Origin: a virus
Direction: 5' to 3' (one strand)
Length of the DNA stretch: 36,552 bases
Virus record (IMG/VR): IMGVR_UViG_3300032288_004137
Location: 1-36,552 of that record
In this document: positions 6,045 to 11,954 of the stretch, piece after piece
How the letters are laid out: each line of letters begins with the position of its first letter
Numbering within the stretch: position 1 is the first letter of the stretch
Notes under the pieces: generated by a model
Databases searched by the model: none
Seen by the model: the letters and a program-made list of their open reading frames with translations, nothing else
Told to the model about the DNA's origin: nothing
Made by a program: the position numbers and the translations under genes

Positions 6045-6810
6045 CAAAGATTGTCCGTTCAGAAATGGCTTCGCTAACAGTCGGCTCTTGATTAACTCCG
6101 AATGCTCTATCGATTTCTTCAAATCGTTTTGCAAGTTGTTCTTCTCTTGTAAGTTTTGTAAATTGTGTTCCATTGTTACTTGGTTTTAAATATGATATTG
6201 TTGAATTTAATTTTGTTTTCCAATTAATAATTGGTTTATTATTTCCATCCTTCCAATCGTTTTCAATCCAACTTTCATATTTTGTTTGAACTTGAAAATC
6301 TAAGTTTGGAAATTTTTCTGATAAACTTGTTTTATAATAATCCATAAATTCAGAAATGGAAGGAATGACAATTTCTTTTTTTGGTTTTTTTGGTTTATTA
6401 TTAATTATTAATTCTTTATTATTATTATTTAATAGTTTATTATTTGTTGAAAGGGTATCTTCAAGGATGCTTAAAGGTATGCTTTCAGTACCCTTTAAGG
6501 GTTCTTGCAAGGGTGCTTCAAAGGTTTCTTTAATTTCTTCTGGTTTTGAATTGTTTAAGTCTTTATTTTTTTTAAGTTCAGAACCTTTTTTACCTGCATT
6601 TTTTGCTCCTATAATAAAATCCATTGTTTTTTTATAGGTGTTAAAATACTTTTCTTCAAGCTTATTTATATGAATTTGTGGTTTTCCCATGTAGTACATA
6701 CATACATTGTAAATCCAATCTTTTAAAAGATTTTCATCTTCAAAAAATTCTCTGGCAATTTCAATATCTTGTTCAGTTATTTTAACAAAACTTTTTCTAT
6801 CTTCCGCCAT
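6022..6810 (-). CDS. Replication initiation-type protein containing the putative origin
   Basis: The 262-residue protein has the layout of phage initiators of the DnaD/lambda-O type found in Bacteroidetes phages. An N-terminal winged-helix-like region spans about 1-80 (EKYFNTYKKTMDFIIGAKNA), a low-complexity linker about 81-150 is rich in Asn, Lys and Pro/Leu, and a C-terminal helical domain has WIENDWKDGNNKPIINWKTK near 190-210. The linker DNA contains 12-bp iteron-like repeats next to an extreme AT tract, which is where lambda O gene carries its origin. The protein would bind these iterons and recruit the replicative helicase. Family assignment rests on architecture and context, not on a diagnostic motif. 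Confidence 0.65.
   Translation of the reverse strand: MAEDRKSFVKITEQDIEIAREFFEDENLLKDWIYNVCMYYMGKPQIHINKLEEKYFNTYKKTMDFIIGAKNAGKKGSELKKNKDLNNSKPEEIKETFEAPLQEPLKGTESIPLSILEDTLSTNNKLLNNNNKELIINNKPKKPKKEIVIPSISEFMDYYKTSLSEKFPNLDFQVQTKYESWIENDWKDGNNKPIINWKTKLNSTISYLKPSNNGTQFTKLTREEQLAKRFEEIDRAFGVNQEPTVSEAISERTIFDDYEEIS
6395..6532. repeat. Iteron-like 12-bp repeats with adjacent AT-rich tract, putative replication origin
   Basis: On the plus strand AAGG begins at 6451, 6463, 6474, 6497, 6509 and 6521, a period of about 12 bp with one degenerate slot. The unit is close to AAGGGTGCTTCA. In the middle is the inverted repeat ACCCTTTAAGGGT (6490-6502). Directly beside it, 6395-6448 is almost pure A/T and would be a good unwinding element. 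The whole lies inside the initiator-like gene, as the lambda origin lies inside O. In protein the repeats read as recurrent Pro-Leu units. Confidence 0.55.
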
Positions 6811-6812
6811 AA

Positions 6813-7010
6813 CTATTCGTTTTCAATAATTAATGCAATTTGTTTACGGAGTTCTTTTGAAAACTTTATTGCTGTTTTTTTATCTAAAATAATACTATTA
6901 AAAGAATTGTTTTCTTTCAATAATAAACAAAGATTTTTTGTTTCTTCATTTACTTCAATTGTTGTGTAGATGCTTTTTTCATAAACATCATGAAATTTTA
7001 AACTAACCAT
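6813..7010 (-). CDS. Hypothetical small protein, 65 aa
   Basis: No family is recognised. The first half is probably a beta hairpin (YEKSIYTTIEVNEETKNLCL) and the second a helix (KKTAIKFSKELRKQIALIIE). It is the first gene downstream of the structured RNA at 7051-7146, with a 40-bp spacer, and ends 2 bp before the replication gene. If the RNA is an attenuator, this gene and the replication genes would be its targets. Confidence 0.6.
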   Translation of the reverse strand: MVSLKFHDVYEKSIYTTIEVNEETKNLCLLLKENNSFNSIILDKKTAIKFSKELRKQIALIIENE

Positions 7011-7050
7011 AATTTTAATAAAGGTTTTTAGATCACCAGTAACTTTTAAA

Positions 7051-7146
7051 TAAAAAAGCCGAGCAAATTGGTGCGTAGGATTACCAATTATACTCAGCTT
7101 ATTTGTTTGTTGAAATAAAGTCTTTTGAAGTTTCCTACGCTTCTGT
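7051..7146 (-). ncRNA. Candidate structured small RNA with kissing-loop potential and intrinsic terminator
   Basis: On the minus strand, after a promoter box at 7158-7151, a short hairpin GAAG-loop-CTTC (7143-7127) exposes CGTAGGA. It is followed by a long hairpin. The lower stem AAGCTGAG (7100-7093) pairs with CTCGGCTT (7063-7056), and the upper stem AATTGGT (7089-7083) pairs with ACCAATT (7072-7066). Its loop contains TCCTACGC (7080-7073), the exact complement of GCGTAGGA (7140-7133). The two loops can therefore kiss over 7-8 bp. The long hairpin ends in a T run (7057-7052), so it also works as a terminator. There is no open frame of note. I do not recognise an Rfam family. It could be a free regulatory RNA or an attenuator leader for the replication operon. 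Confidence 0.65.
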
Positions 7147-7150
7147 TTGA

Positions 7151-7158
7151 CAAATATA
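7151..7158 (-). promoter_or_regulatory. Promoter box TATATTTG of the structured RNA
   Basis: TATATTTG on the minus strand matches TAnnTTTG exactly and lies just after the stop codon of the coiled-coil gene (7166). Transcription would start near 7146, a few bases before the first RNA hairpin. The -33 region falls inside the end of the coiled-coil gene and is not clearly conserved. Confidence 0.6.
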
Positions 7159-7165
7159 AAAATAA

Positions 7166-8248
7166 TTATTTAATAAATAAGTTTGCTTTGAATTTTTCTA
7201 AAATATTTTTATGATCCAAACAGAATTGTGCAAATGCTTTTACTATTGTTTCATTTTTTTCTGAATTAAAACCACTTGATTCAAGCAATGCTTCTGTATT
7301 GTATTTTATTTCATTAAAGTTAATTTCTGAAATAGAAGCAATGTTTTGTTCAACTGCTAATCGTTCAGCTTCCAAGCGTTCTTTTTCTTCTTTTTCAGCT
7401 TTTTGTTTTGCTTCAAGTTCAGCTTGTATCTTTGCTTTTTCTTCAGCTTCTTTTTGTTCCTGCTCAATTTTTTCTTTTGCCAAGCGTTCTGCTTCAGCTT
7501 TTTGTTTTTCAGCTTCCAGTTCAGCTCTTTGCTTGTTGATTTCTTCTTGCTGTTGTCTTAATTGCTCTTGAAGTTTTTCCTGCTCTAATTTTTCAACTTC
7601 TAATTTTACTTTTTCAGCTTCAAGTTGAATCTGTTCATTAATACGATTGACAATCACTTGTCTTTTTTCTGTAAACTCCTGGATTAAATCTTCAGCTTCA
7701 AATTCAAATTCTTCAAAAGATTCTTTTGTTTCATTTAACGTTTGAATGTAGGCATCAAACAATTTCAAATCTTCTTCTGTTTTACCAATCTGGAACTTTA
7801 TTTCCATTCCTGCTCTTGCTTCTGCAATTCTTCTTGAAATATTAGCGACTCTTTCTGCTTCTGCTTTTTCTCTTGCTTCTTTTTCAAGTTGTTTTTTGCT
7901 TTCAATCTCTTTTATTTGAGAATCAATACGATCTTCAACTGGTGAAATAATACCAATCAATTTTTCTGAAGCATCCTTCTGGATTTTCTTTGCATCATTC
8001 AAAAGTTTTGTGTTATGCTTTTCAATATTCTGGATTGAATATCTGAAATCTCTAATTTCTGCACGTATTTCTTTTGATTCTTTGAAGTTTTCATCTGTTA
8101 CTTGATGATCAACATACTTTGAAGCAATTGAGGTCAATACTTCGCTTGTTTCATTAAAATCTAAAAGTGAAATTAATTCACCTTTTGATCCTTTGATAAT
8201 TTCTTTAATTGAAATTTTCTTTTCTTGTGCTTTTTCTAACTCTTGCAT
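7166..8248 (-). CDS. Long coiled-coil phage protein of the recombination cluster
   Basis: The 360-residue protein has a helical N-terminal part, then a very long charged coiled coil (about 115-300) dominated by Glu, Lys, Gln and Ala with repeated blocks such as AEKVKLEVEKLEQEKL and AEAERLAKEKIEQEQKEAEE. A small globular C-terminal domain (about 300-360) follows. Proteins of this type (DUF1351-like) are found next to phage exonuclease/annealase genes and may organise recombination complexes. Here it follows the YqaJ gene but has its own promoter box at 8281. The low-complexity coil makes homology search unreliable. Family assignment is tentative; the gene itself is certain. Confidence 0.75.
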   Translation of the reverse strand: MQELEKAQEKKISIKEIIKGSKGELISLLDFNETSEVLTSIASKYVDHQVTDENFKESKEIRAEIRDFRYSIQNIEKHNTKLLNDAKKIQKDASEKLIGIISPVEDRIDSQIKEIESKKQLEKEAREKAEAERVANISRRIAEARAGMEIKFQIGKTEEDLKLFDAYIQTLNETKESFEEFEFEAEDLIQEFTEKRQVIVNRINEQIQLEAEKVKLEVEKLEQEKLQEQLRQQQEEINKQRAELEAEKQKAEAERLAKEKIEQEQKEAEEKAKIQAELEAKQKAEKEEKERLEAERLAVEQNIASISEINFNEIKYNTEALLESSGFNSEKNETIVKAFAQFCLDHKNILEKFKANLFIK

Positions 8249-8280
8249 TTTGATTTGTTTTTAAATGTTAATAATTTTTA

Positions 8281-8288
8281 CAAATATA
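8281..8288 (-). promoter_or_regulatory. Promoter box TATATTTG upstream of the coiled-coil gene
   Basis: The minus strand reads TATATTTG followed by TAAAAA in the 68-bp gap between the YqaJ stop and the ATG at 8248. It is an exact TAnnTTTG match. The predicted leader is about 27 nt and ends in the A-rich AATCAAAATG context seen at several genes. Confidence 0.6.
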
Positions 8289-8316
8289 TAAATAATTATT
8301 TAATTGATAATACTTT

Positions 8317-9045
8317 TTAATTATATTTTTCTAATATTCTTTGTTTATGTTTGATTGCTTGTCCTAATCTTCTTCTAAATTTTGCAATATCATCTTCATT
8401 ACGTTCTATTTTTAAAACGAATAAACGATTCGATTCTTTTTTGAATGCAGGATCATAAGAAATGAAGTACCAAAACTTTGCATTTGTTACATACATACAA
8501 GTTTGAATTTGCCAGTAATACTTTGTGCATAGTTTTTTGAAAGTTTCATTTGTCAATTGATCCATGTAAAATAAATGAGTTTTTGAATCTGGACATTTTG
8601 TTTCAATTCCTGCTTCAATAAATCCATTTTCATCTTTTATTATTCCATCTGGAGTACATGATAAATGTTCACCTTTTTCAAATAGTTCTTGATTGCTTCC
8701 ATAGTTTTCAACTGTAACATTAAATCTTTCCATGAATACTTCACAAGCTTCTGATTCTGTTAAATTTCCCCATTCAACTGATTTAGAATTAATCTTTCTA
8801 TCTTGTCCGAATTCGGTTAAAACTTCAAGTGCTTTTTCAGTTGCATAAGTCATTGCACCTTCTGGAAATTCAAGCTTATCTTCATACCCCATTAATCGAA
8901 CTGATTCACTTGCTGTAAACCTTCCACGTCTTTTAATTAACCATTCAGTTCTTTTCAAATCAGAAGGTGATTCATAAGAAGAAAGGGAGCTAAAATCTAG
9001 CTCCCCAACTTCTTGCTCAATTTGTTTTAAAATCTCGCTAAACAT
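8317..9045 (-). CDS. YqaJ-family (lambda exonuclease-type) viral recombinase
   Basis: The 242-residue protein has the full set of lambda-type exonuclease motifs: WLIKRRGRFTAS (35-46), WGNLTESEA (92-100), CTPDGII (130-136), IETKCP (147-152) and YYWQIQTCMY (176-185). The acidic and Lys residues in PDG...ExK bind Mg2+ and catalyse 5'-3' degradation of one strand of duplex DNA, leaving a 3' overhang for annealing. Length is typical. It is placed between a probable ssDNA-binding partner (7-bp gap) and the coiled-coil gene. No recognisable RecT, Erf or Red-beta is present, so the annealase is either missing or is the small neighbour at 9053. Confidence 0.92.
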   Translation of the reverse strand: MFSEILKQIEQEVGELDFSSLSSYESPSDLKRTEWLIKRRGRFTASESVRLMGYEDKLEFPEGAMTYATEKALEVLTEFGQDRKINSKSVEWGNLTESEACEVFMERFNVTVENYGSNQELFEKGEHLSCTPDGIIKDENGFIEAGIETKCPDSKTHLFYMDQLTNETFKKLCTKYYWQIQTCMYVTNAKFWYFISYDPAFKKESNRLFVLKIERNEDDIAKFRRRLGQAIKHKQRILEKYN

Positions 9046-9052
9046 TTTCTAA

Positions 9053-9451
9053 TTAATTTAATTTAGAAACTTCAAAAACACAAGTCATTCCATCTGTGGT
9101 TTTGTTTTTTGTTTTACCTCTGTAAATAATTTCAATCGGAGTTTTTGGGATCAAGTTTTGAACTGCATCCAGGAGCAACATTTGACCAGAAATAAAACAT
9201 TCTTTTTGAGTGATGAATACTCCACAATTTACAAGTTCACCATTTTCATTTGGAATTGACTTAACACCCATATAAAAAGCACGAACTGGAACATCTTTAA
9301 GAACTGCCCAATCATCTGTTGTTCTGTACTTCATTGTAAGATTAAACTGTTTTTCCATTGAATCCAACTGACCAAGTGATTCTGTGTCTGGCATTACAAA
9401 ACTAACTTTTGTTCCTGCTAATTTTTCGATTTGATTTTCTTGACTTTCCAT
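9053..9451 (-). CDS. Possible ssDNA-binding or annealing partner of YqaJ, 132 aa
   Basis: I do not recognise a named family with certainty. The protein looks beta-rich with strands at VPVRAFYMGVKSI, CGVFITQKECFISGQMLLL and TPIEIIYRGKTKNKTTDG. The pattern 'YRGKxKNKTxDG...FEV' suits a small OB-fold, like phage ssDNA-binding proteins. It sits 7 bp before the YqaJ exonuclease, where two-component recombination systems encode the annealase. A role in binding the 3' tail made by YqaJ is a reasonable inference, no more. Confidence 0.65.
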   Translation of the reverse strand: MESQENQIEKLAGTKVSFVMPDTESLGQLDSMEKQFNLTMKYRTTDDWAVLKDVPVRAFYMGVKSIPNENGELVNCGVFITQKECFISGQMLLLDAVQNLIPKTPIEIIYRGKTKNKTTDGMTCVFEVSKLN

Positions 9452-9473
9452 TTTTATTTGTATTTAAAGATTA

Positions 9474-9701
9474 CTATTTAATTGTTAACGAATATTTATT
9501 TCCATCCTTTAAGATGATCGTTACTTCTTCACCACACCCATTCATTAACTGTTCAAATGTAGTCATACTTAATTTTCCTTTTGAAAGGATAGTTGAAACG
9601 TTTGCTTCTGATTTTCCAGATGCTTCTGCTAAACTTTTTATAGTCATTCCTTTTTGAGCAATTACGCTTTTAAAGAAGTCTTTTAATGTTAATTTTTTCA
9701 T
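9474..9701 (-). CDS. XRE-type HTH regulator, 75 aa
   Basis: Residues about 5-60 form a Cro/CI helix-turn-helix: KDFFKSVIAQKGMTIKSLAE, then SGKSEANVSTILSKGKLSMT, then a third helix FEQLMNGCGEE. The C-terminus (VTIILKDGNKYSLTI) is a strand pair that could make a dimer, as in Cro. It is the first gene after the promoter box at 9717, with a leader of about 10 nt, so it may control its own operon (SSB-like protein and YqaJ). Cro-like control of early genes is likely; no repressor partner is seen nearby. Confidence 0.75.
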   Translation of the reverse strand: MKKLTLKDFFKSVIAQKGMTIKSLAEASGKSEANVSTILSKGKLSMTTFEQLMNGCGEEVTIILKDGNKYSLTIK

Positions 9702-9716
9702 TGCTGTTTTTTTTTA

Positions 9717-9724
9717 CAAATATA
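9717..9724 (-). promoter_or_regulatory. Promoter box TATATTTG of the recombination operon
   Basis: The minus strand reads TATATTTGTAAAAAAAAAC, identical over 19 bases to the region at 3338 and nearly so to 12334. The box matches TAnnTTTG exactly and lies 16 bp before the HTH gene start. Confidence 0.7.
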
Positions 9725-9738
9725 ACTATTTATTTTAA

Positions 9739-9864
9739 TTAAATAAACATTCTTTTATAATTTTTTATTTTTTCTTTTAAATCATTAATTATAAAGTCTG
9801 AATTTATTTTTGGTGAATCACATTCTAAATTTATTGATGTTAATCCCGAACAAGTACACTTCAT
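9739..9864 (-). CDS. Small hypothetical protein, 41 aa
   Basis: A 41-residue frame runs from ATG at 9864 to TAA at 9739. It begins MKCTCSG and continues with a Lys-rich helix (NDLKEKIKNYKRMFI). It is the only frame of note between the MazG-like gene and the HTH gene. The CxC pair could bind metal, but a 41-residue frame in AT-rich DNA may be chance. The upstream side (9865-10000) holds a degenerate attC-like hairpin and no other gene. Confidence 0.4.
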   Translation of the reverse strand: MKCTCSGLTSINLECDSPKINSDFIINDLKEKIKNYKRMFI

Positions 9865-9894
9865 AAAATTTCGTTTTAATTACTGTTTTTGTAT

Positions 9895-9943
9895 GTATAA
9901 CCGAACTTATTTTAAAAAAGGTTCGCCAATAAGCTAGTTAGTA
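9895..9943 (-). repeat. Degenerate attC-like inverted repeat after the MazG-like gene
   Basis: On the minus strand a TACTAAC box (9943-9937) and a GTTATAC box (9901-9895) bracket a short stem CGAAC/GTTCG with a 14-base T/A-rich loop. The ends resemble the boxes of the two clear attC-like sites nearby, but the arms pair over only about 8 of 12 positions and the spacers are unequal. It may be a decayed third site or an ordinary hairpin. Confidence 0.3.
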
Positions 9944-10000
9944 GAAAAAGAAAAACCCTTTATCATTTATCGTTCTTGCCTTGAATACCAACGTGTGAAA

Positions 10001-10390
10001 TTAATATTTCTTGCCGTGCTTATGTTCACGCATTGAATTGTAAGCCATTTTCATTTTAATATGGTATTCCAAATCAATTCCTTTAAATGAAGCCAAATCC
10101 ATTACTCTAATCATAACATCAGCCAACTCATCCTCAAAACTATTTTTAATTGAAACTTCAAATTCTTGTTGAAAATATTGTTTTTTAGAAGTTGAATCTA
10201 AATCATTAATGTCAATATTATTTTCAAGATTAAAACTCTTTACGGCATAGTGTTTTTTTCGGTCGGCTTCCAATGCTTCTGACACTTCTGAATGTATTAA
10301 ACAAAGCATTTCTCCTATATTTCTCGGCTCATCAAAAAAACCTTTACTCTTTGCGTTTTCGTGGATTTCTCCTGCTAATTTGTTAATCAT
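10001..10390 (-). CDS. MazG-like nucleotide pyrophosphohydrolase
   Basis: The 129-residue protein matches the all-alpha NTP pyrophosphohydrolase (MazG-like) superfamily, which splits NTPs or dNTPs to the monophosphate and pyrophosphate. The metal-binding residues appear in SEVSEALEA (34-42, E35 and E38) and FEDELADVMIR (85-95, E88 and D91), and the C-terminal MKMAYNSMREHKHGKKY is the usual last helix of this type. Phage MazG proteins may clean nucleotide pools or alter ppGpp signalling. Here the gene lies between an attC-like site upstream and a degenerate one downstream, so it may have arrived as a mobile cassette. The start at 10390 follows a long A/T leader. Confidence 0.88.
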   Translation of the reverse strand: MINKLAGEIHENAKSKGFFDEPRNIGEMLCLIHSEVSEALEADRKKHYAVKSFNLENNIDINDLDSTSKKQYFQQEFEVSIKNSFEDELADVMIRVMDLASFKGIDLEYHIKMKMAYNSMREHKHGKKY

Positions 10391-10448
10391 ATATTTATTA
10401 TTTAATTGTTATTTTTTTAAATTTATTTTAGTCGGGTTTTTCTTCATC

Positions 10449-10523
10449 TACTAACAACGCATAAGCAAGCCGTTTGAAATGCACTTGTCCAAGAACGGCT
10501 CGCTTATCCGTAAAACGTTAGGC
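10449..10523 (-). repeat. Integron attC-like recombination site 2
   Basis: On the minus strand the 5' box GCCTAAC (10523-10517) fits RYYYAAC exactly, and the 3' box is GTTAGTA (10455-10449), five of seven matching the complement. Between them the arms GGATAAGCGAGCCGTT and AACGGCTTGCTTATGC pair at 14 of 16 positions around a 19-base loop. Box order, imperfect arms and 75-bp length are those of an attC site. It lies 30 bp after the stop of the small acidic gene, as a cassette's attC would. Confidence 0.75.
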
Positions 10524-10553
10524 GCAATTTGATAACCACACCAGAAATGAATA

Positions 10554-10778
10554 CTAAATATTATACTTATTAAATAGGTTTTCCAATATTTCTTCATCTT
10601 CTTTTGTAAATCTGAAATATTGACGTTGAAGATTTTGAAATTTATCTAATACTTCCTCATCTTCATCATCTAAAAAACCATCTTCTTTTAGCATTTCGGC
10701 TAATTCTTTTTTATCTGAATCATATAATTCATCGTAAAAATCTTCTACAGATATATCTACATTTATTGAAACACTCAT
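10554..10778 (-). CDS. Small acidic protein, 74 aa, in attC-flanked cassette
   Basis: I chose ATG at 10778; the frame is open further to 10853, but that extension lies in the attC-like site. The protein is very acidic (VDISVEDFYDELYDSDKKEL, then EDGFLDDEDEEVLDKF) and probably helical. Similar short acidic proteins occur in phages, but I do not know a function. A DNA-mimic or protein-binding role would suit the charge and is only a guess. It sits between the two clear attC-like sites, so it looks like a complete one-gene cassette. Confidence 0.65.
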   Translation of the reverse strand: MSVSINVDISVEDFYDELYDSDKKELAEMLKEDGFLDDEDEEVLDKFQNLQRQYFRFTKEDEEILENLFNKYNI

Positions 10779-10805
10779 ACTTATTAAATTAAAAATTAAA
10801 ACTGC

Positions 10806-10870
10806 GCCCAACAGCAATTTGGCGAAAATACGTACACTTCCAAGATTCGCCAAGTTGCAAAACGTTATAA
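10806..10870 (-). repeat. Integron attC-like recombination site 1
   Basis: On the minus strand the 5' box TTATAAC (10870-10864) is of the kind seen in Vibrio repeats, and the 3' box GTTGGGC (10812-10806) fits GTTRRRY exactly. The arms GCAACTTGGCGAA and TTCGCCAAATTGC pair at 12 of 13 positions around a 19-base loop. Length is 65 bp. It begins 5 bp after the stop codon of the secreted-protein gene. This is a better attC match than chance would easily give. Confidence 0.8.
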
Positions 10871-10875
10871 GCCAT

Positions 10876-11322
10876 TTATTTTATAAATTTAAAGGCAGAA
10901 GAACTTCCATTCATATTAAATTGAAAAATTTCAGTATCACAATATTCTTCATTTACTCTAATTTTTACAGATGAAGCCTTTAAGAAATCAGAATACATTG
11001 GATTATTTTCTAAATCATCAACTAAAAACAAAGCATTACTTTGTTCATTTTTAATTCCCATAATGCTATATTTAATCCATTGATTATTCACTAGGAAGGA
11101 AATGTCAACTATTGGAGAATCACTACAAAAATAAGTCCCTTGAATATAGAATGAAATTTGTCCTTCTACATTTTCTAATTTAAGAATTGCTCCATTGTTA
11201 GGCTTTGAATAACAAATTCTGTAAGGATCATCAAATCCATTATCTACAGTTTTATTGATCCATTGTGCAAATGATATATTTACTAATAATACAGATGCGA
11301 TGTTTAAAATTACTTTTTTCAT
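10876..11322 (-). CDS. Secreted protein of unknown function in attC-flanked cassette, 148 aa
   Basis: The protein starts with a clear signal peptide of Bacteroidetes type, MKKVILNIASVLLVNISFAQ, with probable cleavage before or after Gln20. The mature part looks beta-rich with a few cysteines (C38, C67, C133 region) and no motif I recognise. It would be exported to the periplasm or surface of the host, which is unusual for a phage replication-side gene and fits an accessory (moron) gene. It is followed 5 bp later by an attC-like site. The upstream leader AAATCAAAATAAAATG is the same as that of the next phage gene, so it may use phage translation signals. Confidence 0.7.
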   Translation of the reverse strand: MKKVILNIASVLLVNISFAQWINKTVDNGFDDPYRICYSKPNNGAILKLENVEGQISFYIQGTYFCSDSPIVDISFLVNNQWIKYSIMGIKNEQSNALFLVDDLENNPMYSDFLKASSVKIRVNEEYCDTEIFQFNMNGSSSAFKFIK

Positions 11323-11346
11323 TTTATTTTGATTTTATATTTATTA

Positions 11347-11568
11347 CTATTTATTCAATTTTTCAACTTCCTTATAAAGCTCATCCCAATATTTACGATG
11401 TGTTGAATTTAATCTATCCCAACCTTTATAATCCTCATCTAATGCAGAAGTTTGAATAATCTCATCAATACATATTAAAGCACACTTAACAGCTCTCATT
11501 TCTCCTTCACTAGTGTCGTCCATTCTGAATTGTTCCACCAGTTCTTTTGCTTTGATTTCGATTTTCAT
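11347..11568 (-). CDS. Small conserved phage protein, 73 aa
   Basis: The protein is helical with a pattern I have seen in small Bacteroidetes phage proteins: KAKELVEQFRM near the start, AVKCALICIDEIIQ (26-39) in the middle, and YWDELYKEVEKLNK at the end. The function is unknown. The start follows the recurrent leader AAATCAAAATAAAATG. It is placed between two secreted or membrane proteins in the accessory operon. Confidence 0.7.
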   Translation of the reverse strand: MKIEIKAKELVEQFRMDDTSEGEMRAVKCALICIDEIIQTSALDEDYKGWDRLNSTHRKYWDELYKEVEKLNK

Positions 11569-11581
11569 TTTATTTTGATTT

Positions 11582-11812
11582 TTAATTATTACATTTTAAA
11601 CAATTTCCATGATGTTCTTTTGTATTGCATTCATCAAAAGAGTAAACATCAATCATTTCTTTTTCTTTTTTGATGGCAAAGCTTCGATTTAAGCTCGTTT
11701 CTTCTTTGAAGTGTACTATTTTACAATGGTATTCTTTTTGGCTGTTTAGAATAGACAAATAGATAAGTAATCCAGTTGAAAGAATAAAACTAATTAATGC
11801 GACTTTTTTCAT
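11582..11812 (-). CDS. Small membrane-anchored protein, 76 aa
   Basis: An N-terminal hydrophobic segment (VALISFILSTGLLIYLSIL, 4-22) would anchor or export the protein. The remainder is polar and holds four cysteines (HCK, DEC, NCLKC), with the C-terminal CLKC as a possible metal or disulfide site. I do not recognise a family. It overlaps the upstream 54-residue gene by 23 bp. Confidence 0.6.
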   Translation of the reverse strand: MKKVALISFILSTGLLIYLSILNSQKEYHCKIVHFKEETSLNRSFAIKKEKEMIDVYSFDECNTKEHHGNCLKCNN

Positions 11813-11954
11813 CTTGAATTTCTTTTAATTTATTTTTTAAAAACTTTGATCCAAATTCTTTCTTTGGTTTATAGCTGTTACCATCCCAATTTGCAGTTGA
11901 TTGTGATTGCTGTTTAATTTTCTCACAAAATAAAGTATCAAATCCTTTTTTCAT
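11790..11954 (-). CDS. Small hypothetical protein, 54 aa
   Basis: The frame runs from ATG at 11954 to TAG at 11790. It is Lys-rich with a segment NWDGNSYKPKKEFGSKFLKN, resembling short phage proteins with no known role. The start overlaps the 44-residue gene by 17 bp and the end overlaps the membrane protein gene, so the three are probably translated together. It closes an otherwise empty 260-bp gap. Confidence 0.5.
   Translation of the reverse strand: MKKGFDTLFCEKIKQQSQSTANWDGNSYKPKKEFGSKFLKNKLKEIQDEKSRIN

Noticed and set aside
6045-6173. Longer start for the gene at 5370-6044
   Set aside because: It would overlap the replication gene by over 150 bp; internal ATGs at 6044 or 6017 fit the operon's usual small overlaps.
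6451-6532. CRISPR array
   Set aside because: Repeats are only about 12 bp, imperfect, without spacers and inside a coding gene; iterons are a better explanation.
6356-6637. Plus-strand frame opposite the replication gene
   Set aside because: It is a by-product of the AT-rich linker (Leu/Phe/Ser-rich), with no promoter.
10779-10853. N-terminal extension of the small acidic protein (MANLGSVRIF...)
   Set aside because: It lies inside the attC-like site and is hydrophobic in contrast with the acidic protein; ATG at 10778 fits better.
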